7,639 nucleotides of DNA from an uncultured Bacilli bacterium (GCA_934202505.1 CAKPXW010000083.1:1-7639); one strand, 5' to 3'. Shown: positions 1 to 6,764, counted from the stretch's first letter. Translations and numbers: made by a program. The notes: a model not told the origin generated them from the letters alone.

Positions 1-876
1 AGATTAGATAAGGCAGATTCTTTTTTAATGATTCCAGAATATTTGATGTATAAACTTACAGGTAATAAAATTAAAGAATTTACTAATGCAGGAACAACTG
101 GACTTTATGATGTTAATACTTTACAAGTATCTGAAGAAATAATGGAAAAATTAGGCTTTAATGATTACATCAAAGAAAAAGTTTATCCACCTAAAACTAT
201 AGTTGGATATTTAAAAGAAGATATTCAAAAAGAAGTTGGAGGAAATATTAAAGTTGTTTTATGTGCAACTCATGATACAGCAAGTGCTGTAGAAGGAATC
301 CCTATGAAAAACAATGCTCCTTATATTTCAAGTGGAACATGGTCATTACTTGGCATAAAAAGCAATAAAGCTATAAATTCTAGTAAAGCTCGTTTGGCAA
401 ATTATTCAAATGAGTTTGGACCAAATTATATTAGAGTTCAAAAAAATATTATGGGTTTATGGATAATTCAATGTGTAGCAAAATCAATTAATATGGAATT
501 TAAAGATATGGTACAACTTGCAAAATCAAGTACATATCATGAAATATTTGATGTAAACGATGAGAGATTTTTAGCACCAGAAAATATGATAAATGAAATT
601 ATTAATTATTTTAAAGAAAGAAATATTCAACTACCGCAAAATAATGCTGATATTATTTGCTCTATTTATCATTCCTTGGCTTATTCTTATAAAGTAGCAT
701 TGAAGGAACTTGAAGATATTACAAATGATATTTATGATGAATTATATATTGTAGGTGGTGGGGCTAAAAATGATTTTCTTAATGAATTAACAAAGTACTA
801 TACAAAGAAAAAAATAATTGCGTTGCCAATAGAAGCAACGGCAATTGGGAATTTAAAAATGCAAATGGAGGAATAA
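1..876 (+). CDS. rhaB: Rhamnulokinase (FGGY-family sugar kinase), 5' partial
   Basis: This kinase phosphorylates L-rhamnulose with ATP to L-rhamnulose 1-phosphate in the cytoplasm, the second step of rhamnose breakdown. The reading frame is open from base 1, and roughly 145-150 N-terminal residues lie outside the window, judged against E. coli RhaB (489 aa). The ATG at base 28 is internal: the residues before it (RLDKADSFLMIPEYL) are typical RhaB sequence. Visible family motifs are ATHDTASAV, with the likely catalytic Asp at codon 274-276, then YISSGTWSLLG, KNIMGLWIIQ, RFLAPENM and the phosphate-binding IVGGGAKN at 751-768. The frame stops just after IEATAIGN, about 35-50 residues before the usual family end, and no continuation was found in the neighbouring frames. 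The stop lies 1 base before rhaA. Identity is secure; whether the shortened protein works is not known. Confidence 0.95.
   Translation, partial: RLDKADSFLMIPEYLMYKLTGNKIKEFTNAGTTGLYDVNTLQVSEEIMEKLGFNDYIKEKVYPPKTIVGYLKEDIQKEVGGNIKVVLCATHDTASAVEGIPMKNNAPYISSGTWSLLGIKSNKAINSSKARLANYSNEFGPNYIRVQKNIMGLWIIQCVAKSINMEFKDMVQLAKSSTYHEIFDVNDERFLAPENMINEIINYFKERNIQLPQNNADIICSIYHSLAYSYKVALKELEDITNDIYDELYIVGGGAKNDFLNELTKYYTKKKIIALPIEATAIGNLKMQMEE
867..871 (+). promoter_or_regulatory. rhaA ribosome binding site inside the rhaB 3' end
   Basis: GGAGG lies six bases before the rhaA ATG and encodes the last residues (Met-Glu-Glu) of the shortened rhaB. It fixes the rhaA start at 878 and suggests coupled translation of rhaB and rhaA. 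Confidence 0.85.
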
Positions 877-877
877 A

Positions 878-2107
878 ATGAAAGAAATAGAAAAAATTTA
901 TGCAAAATATGGAATTGATGTTAATAAAGCAATTCAACAATTAAAAGAAGTGATAGTTTCTATTCATTGTTGGCAACTTGATGATGTTAAAGGATTTGAA
1001 AATAATGGACCATTAACTGGAGGAATTCAATCAACAGGAAACCATAAAGGAGCTGCTAGAAATTTTGAAGAATTAACTATGGATATGGAAACAGCTTTAA
1101 AGTATATTCCTGGTAAAAAGAAAATTAATTTGCATGCTATTTATCAAACAGGAAATATTGTTTCAAGAGAAAAAATAGGTCCAAAACAATTTGAAAAGTG
1201 GGTTGATTTTGCTAAAAAGCATAATGTTGGGTTAGATTATAATCCTACTTTCTTTTCTTCTCCAATGGTAAAAGAAGGACTTACTTTATCATCACCTGAT
1301 AAAAATGTTCGTGATTATTGGATTGAACATGGAATTAATTCTTTAAAAGTTACAGAATATTTTGGTAAAGAACTAAATCAAAAAGCTTTGTGCAATATTT
1401 GGATACCTGATGGTCTTAAAGATACACCAGCTGATCGTATTGGCCCAAGAGAAAGATTAAAAGATTCTTTAGATAAAATACTAGCTTATGATTATGATAA
1501 AAACGTTATGGATGTTTCAGTTGAATCAAAAGTGTTTGGAATTGGAGTTGAATCATACACAACAGGATCACATGAATTTTATTTGAGTTATGCAATGAAA
1601 AATAATATATTATGTTTACTTGATACTGGCCATTTTCATCCAACTGAAAATGTAGCTGATAAAATAAGTTCATTACTTTTATTTTCTCCTGCTTTAGCTT
1701 TACATGTTTCTCGTCCTGTAAGATGGGATAGCGATCATGTAATTTGCTTAAATGATGATTTGCAAGAAGTTGCAAATGAATTAGTAAAATGCAATGCTTT
1801 AAATAAAACATATATAGGACTTGACTATTTTGATGGTTCTTTAAATAGAGTTGCAGCAATTATTCTAGGAAGTAGAAATATGTATAAAGCATTATTAAAA
1901 GCTTTACTTACCCCATGGGAAACTATGAAGAAATTACAAGATGAATATGATTATACTTCATTACTTGTAATGAAAGAGGAACTTAAAGATTTACCATTTG
2001 ATGAAGTTTGGAAAGAATTTTGTAAACAATGTAATGTAATTGGTGATAGTTCATGGTATGAGCAAATAAAAGAATATGAACAAAAAGTATTGTTGAAAAG
2101 AGGATAA
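878..2107 (+). CDS. rhaA: L-rhamnose isomerase
   Basis: This cytoplasmic metalloenzyme converts L-rhamnose to L-rhamnulose, the first step of the pathway. The protein has 409 residues against 419 in E. coli RhaA, so it is full length. Family blocks run in order: SIHCWQLDDVKGFE (28-41), GGIQSTGNHKGAARNFEEL (48-66), VESKVFGIGVESY (215-227), LLDTGHFHPTE (247-257), LHVSRPVRWDSDH (275-287) and IGLDYFDGSLNR (313-324). The E. coli metal ligands E234, D267, H270, H294, D302, D304 and D334 map with a constant offset of 18 to E216, D249, H252, H276, D284, D286 and D316, all present, so both metal sites look intact. The start has a GGAGG six bases upstream. It lies 1 base after rhaB and 4 bases before rhaD in one transcription unit. 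Confidence 0.98.
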   Translation: MKEIEKIYAKYGIDVNKAIQQLKEVIVSIHCWQLDDVKGFENNGPLTGGIQSTGNHKGAARNFEELTMDMETALKYIPGKKKINLHAIYQTGNIVSREKIGPKQFEKWVDFAKKHNVGLDYNPTFFSSPMVKEGLTLSSPDKNVRDYWIEHGINSLKVTEYFGKELNQKALCNIWIPDGLKDTPADRIGPRERLKDSLDKILAYDYDKNVMDVSVESKVFGIGVESYTTGSHEFYLSYAMKNNILCLLDTGHFHPTENVADKISSLLLFSPALALHVSRPVRWDSDHVICLNDDLQEVANELVKCNALNKTYIGLDYFDGSLNRVAAIILGSRNMYKALLKALLTPWETMKKLQDEYDYTSLLVMKEELKDLPFDEVWKEFCKQCNVIGDSSWYEQIKEYEQKVLLKRG

Positions 2108-2111
2108 TAAA

Positions 2112-2903
2112 ATGAATGCTGTAAAAGAAGTAGTTGAAATATTAGATTTATTATACAAACATGGTTGGGATGAAAGAAATGGTGGCAATCTTTCTTTAAT
2201 AGTTGATAAAGAAAATATAAAGGATGAAATAAAAGAGGAAAAAGTAATTAGAAAGTATACCTATGATTTTGATATGTCTTTAATTGTTGGAAAATATTTT
2301 GTAATAACTGGTACTGGAAAATATTTTAAAAATGCTATTAAAGATCCTGAAACAACTATAGGGATTTTTAAAGTAGACGATAAACATACACTTTCATTAT
2401 TATGGGGATTAAAAGATGGTGGAGGACCAACATCAGAAACTCCAACTCATTTACAATGTCATATAGAAAGATTAAAGAAAGATAGTGCTCACCATGTAGT
2501 AATGCATTGTCATCCTGATAATGTAATTGCAATGACTCATGTACATGATTTAAATGAGTCACATTGGACACATGATTTATGGGTTATGCAAACTGAATCA
2601 ATTGTTGTTTTCCCAGAAGGAGTAGGAGTACTACCATGGATGGTTTGTGGAGGAAGAGAAATAGGTGATGCTACAGCCTTAAAAATGCAAGATTATCGTT
2701 CGGTAGTATGGGCACAACATGGATTATTTTGTACAGGCAAAACTTTAGATGAAGCTTATGGATTGGTAGAAACAATTGAAAAAGCGGCTTCTATTTATAT
2801 GAAAGTTTTTGATAAAAAGATTTATCAATCAATTACAGATGATGAATTAAAAAAACTTGCCAAGGCTTTTAACATAACATATAAAAAAGGGGTAATTGAT
2901 TAA
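2112..2903 (+). CDS. rhaD: Rhamnulose-1-phosphate aldolase (class II)
   Basis: This zinc aldolase splits L-rhamnulose 1-phosphate into dihydroxyacetone phosphate and L-lactaldehyde, the last step of the pathway. It has 263 residues; E. coli RhaD has 274. Motifs seen are GWDERNGGNLS near the N-terminus (18-28), YFVITGTGKYF (62-72), PTSETPTHL (106-114) with the catalytic Glu at 109, MHCHPDN (131-137) with zinc ligands H132 and H134, FPEGVGVLPWMV (167-178) and WAQHGLF (200-206) with the third zinc ligand H203. These match E. coli E117, H141, H143 and H212 with one single-residue length difference. A purine-rich site (GAGGA, 2100-2104) that overlaps the rhaA end precedes the ATG. It is the last gene of the operon and a terminator follows 4 bases after the stop. 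No lactaldehyde-handling gene is in view. Confidence 0.97.
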   Translation: MNAVKEVVEILDLLYKHGWDERNGGNLSLIVDKENIKDEIKEEKVIRKYTYDFDMSLIVGKYFVITGTGKYFKNAIKDPETTIGIFKVDDKHTLSLLWGLKDGGGPTSETPTHLQCHIERLKKDSAHHVVMHCHPDNVIAMTHVHDLNESHWTHDLWVMQTESIVVFPEGVGVLPWMVCGGREIGDATALKMQDYRSVVWAQHGLFCTGKTLDEAYGLVETIEKAASIYMKVFDKKIYQSITDDELKKLAKAFNITYKKGVID

Positions 2904-2907
2904 TAGT

Positions 2908-2931
2908 AAGCTTCCAAAATGGAAGCTTTTT
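2908..2931 (+). terminator. Rho-independent terminator of the rha operon
   Basis: AAGCTTCCA pairs perfectly with TGGAAGCTT (9 bp) around a three-base AAA loop, followed directly by a T-rich tract (TTTTTATTT). It starts 4 bases after the rhaD stop. On the opposite strand the hairpin is not followed by a T run, so it should act on the + strand only. Confidence 0.9.
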
Positions 2932-2937
2932 ATTTGC

Positions 2938-2973
2938 AAAAAAAAGATGTAACTTGACGACTGTTACATCTTT
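2938..2973 (-). terminator. Rho-independent terminator of the feo operon
   Basis: AAAGATGTAAC (2943-2953) and GTTACATCTTT (2963-2973) form an 11-bp perfect stem with a 9-base loop. Read on the - strand, the stem runs into eight consecutive T (complement of A2938-2945). It lies 20 bases beyond the last feo gene and only 6 bases from the rha terminator, so the two convergent operons have back-to-back terminators. On the + strand it has a weaker T-rich tail and may also help stop rha transcripts. Confidence 0.88.
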
Positions 2974-2993
2974 CTTCCATACATTAATACGTA

Positions 2994-3176
2994 CTATTTT
3001 TGGCATTTATATTTTTTGTGATACAAAGCAACAAGGTTCGACTGTCTTTTTGCTTTACTACAACATCCACATTCTCCAGTAGGAAGGTGATGTTTCTTTT
3101 TATAGATATATGAACCGATTAAAACGGAAAAGAAGAATATAATAAGTACAATAGTTATAATTTCAATAGGTTCCAT
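2994..3176 (-). CDS. FeoB-associated Cys-rich membrane protein
   Basis: This is a 60-residue protein with one N-terminal membrane segment (about residues 6-25, hydrophobic IITIVLIIFFFSVLIG) followed by a basic YKKKHH stretch and a Cys cluster CGCC (C36, C38, C39), with one more Cys at 58. This layout, together with a position right after feoB, is that of the small FeoB-associated Cys-rich membrane proteins (Pfam PF12669 type). Their exact role is not settled; help in FeoB assembly or iron handling at the inner face of the membrane is suspected. It starts 24 bases after the feoB stop with a strong AGGGAGGTGA site 7 bases ahead of the ATG, and it is the last gene before the feo terminator. The assignment rests on layout and context more than on residue identity. 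Confidence 0.85.
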   Translation of the reverse strand: MEPIEIITIVLIIFFFSVLIGSYIYKKKHHLPTGECGCCSKAKRQSNLVALYHKKYKCQK

Positions 3177-3200
3177 ATTTTCACCTCCCTTATTATTAGG

Positions 3201-5477
3201 CTATTTAACTAGTGAATGTGAATTTTCGTTAACTACAGGATGAGATTTATTGTAAAGGATAATTCCAACGATAATAGCAGCAGCAATTACGGCAAATATT
3301 GCGACTGGCCAAATAAATTCTCCTACTAAATAAATAATCATGCCTACAATGTAAGAAGTTGCAATCCAAAATAATAATGTAGTTGCAAACTTACCTTTAG
3401 GAAGTTCTGCTTTTGCAGTAGCAACAGCTGCAAAGCAAGGAATTGTAGTCATATTAAATGCAATGAATGAAATTAATCCAGGAATAGAAATACCAGTAGC
3501 TTTAATCATAGCTGTAGCAGCTAAGATACCACTTTCATCATCAAGGATTTCTTGGATAAATTCAGGACTTGCAGAAGCAAGAATGCAAGCTGCTAAAGTT
3601 CCGAATGTTGCAATAACGTTTTCTTTTGCAATTAAACCAGTGATTGCTGCAACAGCAAATACCCAGCCAAATGCTTTTAATTGAGATCCAAATCCAAGTG
3701 GAGTAAATAAAGGTTGTAATAATTTTCCAATACTTGCAAGTATTGAAGAATCCATATCTACCATTCCTTTCCAGAATGCCCAACCAAAATTAGATAAGAA
3801 CCAAATAACAATTGTAGAAGCTAAGATAATTGTGAATGCTTTTTTAATGAAATGTTTTAATTTATCCCATAAGTGGATCATTAATGATTTAAATTGAGGT
3901 AAATGGTAAGCAGGAAGTTCCATAATGAATGGTTGAGTATTTCCTCTCATAGAAGTATTTCTCATTAAAATAACAGAAACAATAGCTGTAACCATACCAA
4001 GTAAATACATACTATATGTGATGATATCTGCATTTCCAACATTGAAGAAAGAAACAATACCACCAGCGATAGCTGTAAGAATAGGAAGTTTTGCACCACA
4101 TGAGAAGAAAGGAATTACACGAACTGTTGCAGTTCTTTCTCTTTCATCAGCAAGTGTTCTTGTATTAATCATAGCAGGAACTGAACAACCAAAGCCCATA
4201 ATCATAGGCATAAATGCTCTTCCTGATAAACCAAATTTTCTAAATATTCTATCTAAGATAAATGCAACACGGGCCATATAACCTGTATCTTCAAGGATAG
4301 AGAAGAATAAGAACAATAATAGAATTTGAGGTACAAATGATAGTACGGCAAATAAACCACCAAGTACACCATCAACTATAAATCCACTAACCCATTTAGG
4401 AGCATTTTCAAGTCCTGCACTAGTAAGTGATGATAACCAATCTGTAAATCCAGTCATAAGGCTTTGTAAAATAACACCTATTGAGTTTATTCCACCTTCA
4501 TGCCATATTAATCCTGCAAAGAATTCACTATCTGTGAAAGAATCAGATTTAATTAATCCACCTAAGAAGAATAAGTTTTCAGAGAATGTTAAGTGGAAAA
4601 TTAAGAATAGTATTACAAGGAAAATAGGAATACCAGCCCATTTATTAGTTAAAACTTTATCTACTTTATCAGATTTTGTAACTTTTTTGTTATTCTTTTC
4701 ATTTTTTGTAAGAACTGATGAGAAATTCTTTGATATATATTTATATCTTTCATCAGCAATAACAGCTTCTAAATCTGAACCAAAGATTTCATCATTAAAT
4801 GATTTTTTGAATTCTTCAACCATTGGAATTAAATCTTTATGAGAAGCAACTTCAAGTTCATCAAGTTCAGCAAGTTTTACAGCGTGGAATAAAGGATTTT
4901 CAAGATTTTTTCCTCTAAATGCAATTGTTAAGTCATTTATTAGATGTGAAGCTTTTCCATTATTTAAAACTGTAGTACCACTTCTTTTAACATTACTTGC
5001 TTTTATTGCTACATTCATTAATTCATTAATACCTTGATTTTTAAGCGCTGAAATTTCAACAACTGGAAGTCCAATCTTAGCTGATAATGTTTTAGCATCG
5101 ATTTTATCACCTTGCTTAGAAACTTCATCCATCATATTTAAAGCAATAACCATTGGAACATCGATTTCCATTAATTGAGTTGTTAAATATAAGTTTCTTT
5201 CAAGGTTTGTAGCATCAACGATATTGATGATGCAATCTGGTTTTTCATCAAGAATATAGTTTCTTGATATTACTTCTTCTGGAGTGTAAGGAGATAATGA
5301 ATAGATACCTGGTAAATCTACGATATTTACTTTTTCTACTCCGCCTTTATAAACTCCATCTCTTTTATCAACTGTAACGCCTGGCCAGTTTCCAACATGT
5401 GCTGTAGAACCAGTCAAAGCATTAAACAATGTTGTTTTACCGCAGTTAGGATTACCTGCTAATGCAAAGTTCTTCAT
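3201..5477 (-). CDS. feoB: Ferrous iron transporter FeoB
   Basis: This inner membrane protein takes up Fe2+ and carries a cytoplasmic GTP-binding domain. At 758 residues it is normal length. The G domain shows G1 GNPNCGKTT (8-16), G2 around T35 in GVTVDK, G3 DLPG (54-57), G4 NMMD (114-117) and G5 SAL (143-145). A soluble helical spacer covers about 165-275 and leads into the membrane region with many hydrophobic segments (about 280-743). Both conserved Gate regions are present, with GFGCSVPA (428-435), FFSCGAKLPI (457-466) and TTIPCFAAVAT (677-687), so the conserved Cys-Pro pore motifs are intact. A short polar tail follows. The start is set by AAAGGAGG inside the end of feoA, 3 bases after the feoA stop, which implies translational coupling. 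It stops with TAG. Nothing appears broken. Confidence 0.98.
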   Translation of the reverse strand: MKNFALAGNPNCGKTTLFNALTGSTAHVGNWPGVTVDKRDGVYKGGVEKVNIVDLPGIYSLSPYTPEEVISRNYILDEKPDCIINIVDATNLERNLYLTTQLMEIDVPMVIALNMMDEVSKQGDKIDAKTLSAKIGLPVVEISALKNQGINELMNVAIKASNVKRSGTTVLNNGKASHLINDLTIAFRGKNLENPLFHAVKLAELDELEVASHKDLIPMVEEFKKSFNDEIFGSDLEAVIADERYKYISKNFSSVLTKNEKNNKKVTKSDKVDKVLTNKWAGIPIFLVILFLIFHLTFSENLFFLGGLIKSDSFTDSEFFAGLIWHEGGINSIGVILQSLMTGFTDWLSSLTSAGLENAPKWVSGFIVDGVLGGLFAVLSFVPQILLLFLFFSILEDTGYMARVAFILDRIFRKFGLSGRAFMPMIMGFGCSVPAMINTRTLADERERTATVRVIPFFSCGAKLPILTAIAGGIVSFFNVGNADIITYSMYLLGMVTAIVSVILMRNTSMRGNTQPFIMELPAYHLPQFKSLMIHLWDKLKHFIKKAFTIILASTIVIWFLSNFGWAFWKGMVDMDSSILASIGKLLQPLFTPLGFGSQLKAFGWVFAVAAITGLIAKENVIATFGTLAACILASASPEFIQEILDDESGILAATAMIKATGISIPGLISFIAFNMTTIPCFAAVATAKAELPKGKFATTLLFWIATSYIVGMIIYLVGEFIWPVAIFAVIAAAIIVGIILYNKSHPVVNENSHSLVK

Positions 5478-5480
5478 TTT

Positions 5481-5723
5481 TTATTTAACCTCCTTTGTGA
5501 TTTTTAATGTAACATATTGGGCTTCATCTTTTCTTAAAGATAATTCATAACCTCTAATGTTAATTTGTAGTGGATCACCTAAAGGAGCTTTTTTTGTTAA
5601 TACAACATCAGCGCCAGGAGTAACACCCATATCGAATAATCTTCTACGGATTTTTCCTTCGCCAGTTACCTTAATAATGATTCCTTCTTCGCCTTTTTTC
5701 AATTCATTTAATTGCTTTTCCAT
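5481..5723 (-). CDS. feoA: FeoA, ferrous iron transport accessory protein
   Basis: This is a small cytoplasmic SH3-like protein that works with FeoB in Fe2+ uptake, probably by touching its cytoplasmic part. At 80 residues it has the usual length. Typical FeoA features are the opening LNELKKGEEGIIIKV, the block RRRLFDMGVTPGADV (26-40), and APLGDPLQINIRGYELSLRK (46-65), which is the family's closing pattern. It is the second of two adjacent FeoA-type genes: the first ends 11 bases upstream and its stop codon runs into the GGGGG ribosome site used here. FeoB follows after 3 bases. This copy keeps the full consensus and is the more likely conventional partner of FeoB. Confidence 0.95.
   Translation of the reverse strand: MEKQLNELKKGEEGIIIKVTGEGKIRRRLFDMGVTPGADVVLTKKAPLGDPLQINIRGYELSLRKDEAQYVTLKITKEVK
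5489..5496 (-). promoter_or_regulatory. feoB ribosome binding site within the feoA 3' end
   Basis: AAAGGAGG on the - strand lies within the last codons of feoA, 11 bases before the feoB ATG. It supports the feoB start at 5477 and coupled feoA-feoB translation. Confidence 0.8.
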
Positions 5724-5734
5724 ACTTATCCCCC

Positions 5735-5947
5735 TTATGCGACAAGAATTTTCGTAGCAAGATTTTTATCTAATGCTAAACGAGTATCCTTAACAATAAT
5801 GATTGTACTACCTCCTGATTGTGATAAAACAGTTACAACACTATTAATAGTAATTCCTAAATTTTCTAAGTGTTTTTTAGTTTTTTCATCAGAAAGTATT
5901 TTAACGACTTTTAATTCAGTATTTAGTGGTGCAAATACAATTGGCAT
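5735..5947 (-). CDS. FeoA-domain protein, first gene of the feo operon
   Basis: This 70-residue protein has the FeoA fold pattern: LENLGITINSVVTVL (27-41) corresponds to the 'LxxLGI..G..I.V' block, followed by a GG turn (45-46) and VKDTRLALDKNLATKILV (52-69), which matches the end of FeoA domains (RxALxxxxAxxIxV). It lacks the N-terminal extension and the PLGDP loop of its neighbour. The start has AAGAGGTGA with six bases to the ATG. Tandem FeoA genes before FeoB are known in Firmicutes; the copy may bind FeoB, bind the other FeoA or have a regulatory role, which the sequence does not decide. A free FeoA-like domain from a metalloregulator is the main alternative, but there is no DNA-binding part here. 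Confidence 0.88.
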   Translation of the reverse strand: MPIVFAPLNTELKVVKILSDEKTKKHLENLGITINSVVTVLSQSGGSTIIIVKDTRLALDKNLATKILVA

Positions 5948-5966
5948 AATTTTTCACCTCTTACGA

Positions 5967-5980
5967 TTAGTCAAGACTAA
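5967..5980 (-). promoter_or_regulatory. Candidate metal-repressor operator 2 in the feo leader
   Basis: TTAGTC and GACTAA are perfect inverted 6-base arms around a two-base centre, giving TTAG-N6-CTAA. The same outline is found in operator 1, and the DtxR/IdeR consensus (TTAGGTTAGSCTAACCTAA) contains it too. It lies in the transcribed leader, 20 bases before the first feo start codon. Its centre is 50 bp from that of operator 1, close to a whole number of helical turns. Binding by a DtxR-type protein is inference. Confidence 0.6.
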
Positions 5981-6020
5981 CCTTTACTTTAAAAATAAAG
6001 TTGCAATTCGCAACGGTTAG
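5977..6020 (-). other. Possible branched RNA structure in the feo 5' leader
   Basis: Read on the - strand, CTAACC (6020-6015) can pair with GGTTAG (5982-5977). Enclosed are GTTGC-GAATT-GCAAC (6014-6000), joined to the outer stem without a linker, and a weak TTTA-TTTT-TAAA hairpin (5999-5988). A competing hairpin ACTTTA/TAAAGT (6001-5986) overlaps the second stem. The layout resembles a small three-way junction. The outer arms are also halves of the two proposed operators, so the pairing may simply be a by-product of their symmetry. It matches no riboswitch class I recognise. Confidence 0.35.
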
Positions 6021-6030
6021 CATTAACTAA
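6017..6030 (-). promoter_or_regulatory. Candidate metal-repressor operator 1 at the feo start site
   Basis: TTAG-N6-CTAA, extended to GTTAG/CTAAC arms at 6016-6031, begins right at the predicted transcription start. Against the DtxR consensus most positions agree, including the whole CTAACC right half. A bound repressor here would block RNA polymerase when iron or manganese is plentiful, the expected logic for feo. This site is better placed than operator 2 for classical repression. Confidence 0.65.
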
Positions 6031-6649
6031 CTACAAATATTATAAAGCATTTTTCAAATATGTCAATAATTAATTGCATTAATTTCGTTTTGAAACATTT
6101 TATACATGTTTTAAAAGATATTATATTAATAATAATAAAAATAGTTATACTAGATATTATTACTAATATAAAAATATTATTAGTGTCATTTGAATTATTA
6201 ATAGTAATTAAAGTGTTTTGTAAAGTTAAAATTGATACTAACGAATCAACAATTTTAATTGCATAGAAAATAGAACTAATAGTTTTATATGTTGTATATG
6301 TTGCAATTGTAATACCAGTTATTATTCCATAATTAATGGTCCTTTTAAATAAAACTAAAAAAACTAATAGGGACAATCAAAGAAATGTTTAATAAAAAAA
6401 TAAAAAAGAAAAAAATAATGTTTGTCTTTGGAAAATTTTATTATTTTTGCTTTCATTTATGGCAAGTAAAATTCTAAGTAACAAAAGGAAAAAATAATAC
6501 ATACTTAAGGCACCATTCCATAAAATATTATAAAAAAATCGATAAATACATTATAAGTTGCAAATAAAAAAGTTGATAATATTGAAAGTACAAAACTAAC
6601 ATGCATTCTAAATATTTTATCTTTTTTTTAGTTTATATATGTAGTTCAT
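6023..6649 (-). pseudogene. Decayed multi-spanning membrane protein gene
   Basis: On the - strand a start (ATG at 6649, with AAGAGGA seven bases ahead) opens MNYIYKLKKR and stops. The protein sense then continues through different frames: DKIFRMHVSFVLSILS... FATYNVF (6621 to about 6530), WNGALSMYYFFLLLLRILL... to 6392, LNISLIVPIS (6392-6363), and finally KRTINYG... TTYK... IVDSLVSILTLQNTLI in the long last piece, open to 6023. Joined in order they make one protein of about 200 residues with roughly four to six membrane segments. It resembles, from memory, a family of uncharacterised Firmicute membrane proteins with the WNGAxSxYY and LVSxLTLQNTLI blocks. At least four frame changes, mostly near A or T runs, make it non-functional as read. 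The true end may be near 6080, because the tail overlaps the feo promoter. Function unknown. Confidence 0.75.
6039..6066 (-). promoter_or_regulatory. Sigma-A type promoter of the feo operon
   Basis: On the - strand there is a perfect TTGACA (6066-6061) and a perfect TATAAT (6044-6039) with a 16-base spacer. The predicted start is near 6032, giving a leader of about 85 bases before the first feo gene. The -35 element lies within the tail of the decayed membrane protein gene. Confidence 0.85.
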
Positions 6650-6736
6650 TATTTTTCCTCTTTTTTAATAATTATCTTAAAAAAAATATAAATTAAGCAA
6701 CAATAATATTAAAATGTGGTGAATTATAAGAATAAA

Positions 6737-6764
6737 TTGAGAATTATGATATATTATATATAAT
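6737..6764 (+). promoter_or_regulatory. Candidate promoter of the membrane-bound XRE regulator gene
   Basis: TTGAGA (6737-6742) and TATAAT (6759-6764) are separated by 16 bases, with a predicted start near 6771. The region is very AT-rich, so chance matches are possible. The three palindromic repeats would then lie in the first 70 transcribed bases. Confidence 0.5.

Noticed and set aside
1..27. ATG at base 28 as the start of the kinase gene
   Set aside because: The frame is open upstream with conserved RhaB residues and there is no ribosome site before base 28; the gene is cut by the window edge.
1506..1859. 117-residue - strand frame inside rhaA
   Set aside because: It overlaps the best conserved, metal-binding part of rhaA and shows no family pattern or ribosome site; a shadow frame.
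4018..4842. + strand frames inside feoB (around 4018-4281 and 4534-4842)
   Set aside because: feoB is intact and conserved over this whole stretch; these are complement shadows of its codons.
5712..6020. 102-residue + strand frame over the first feoA-like gene and the feo leader
   Set aside because: It runs antisense to a gene with FeoA motifs and through the operator region; no support of its own.
6093..6116. Inverted repeat AAACAT/ATGTTT as a terminator between the decayed gene and feo
   Set aside because: The stem is short and AT-rich and is not followed by a T run on the - strand.
6060..6266. Open + strand frame of 68 residues rich in Ile and Val
   Set aside because: It lies antisense to the better supported decayed gene, has no good ribosome site and its composition follows from the AT-rich complement.
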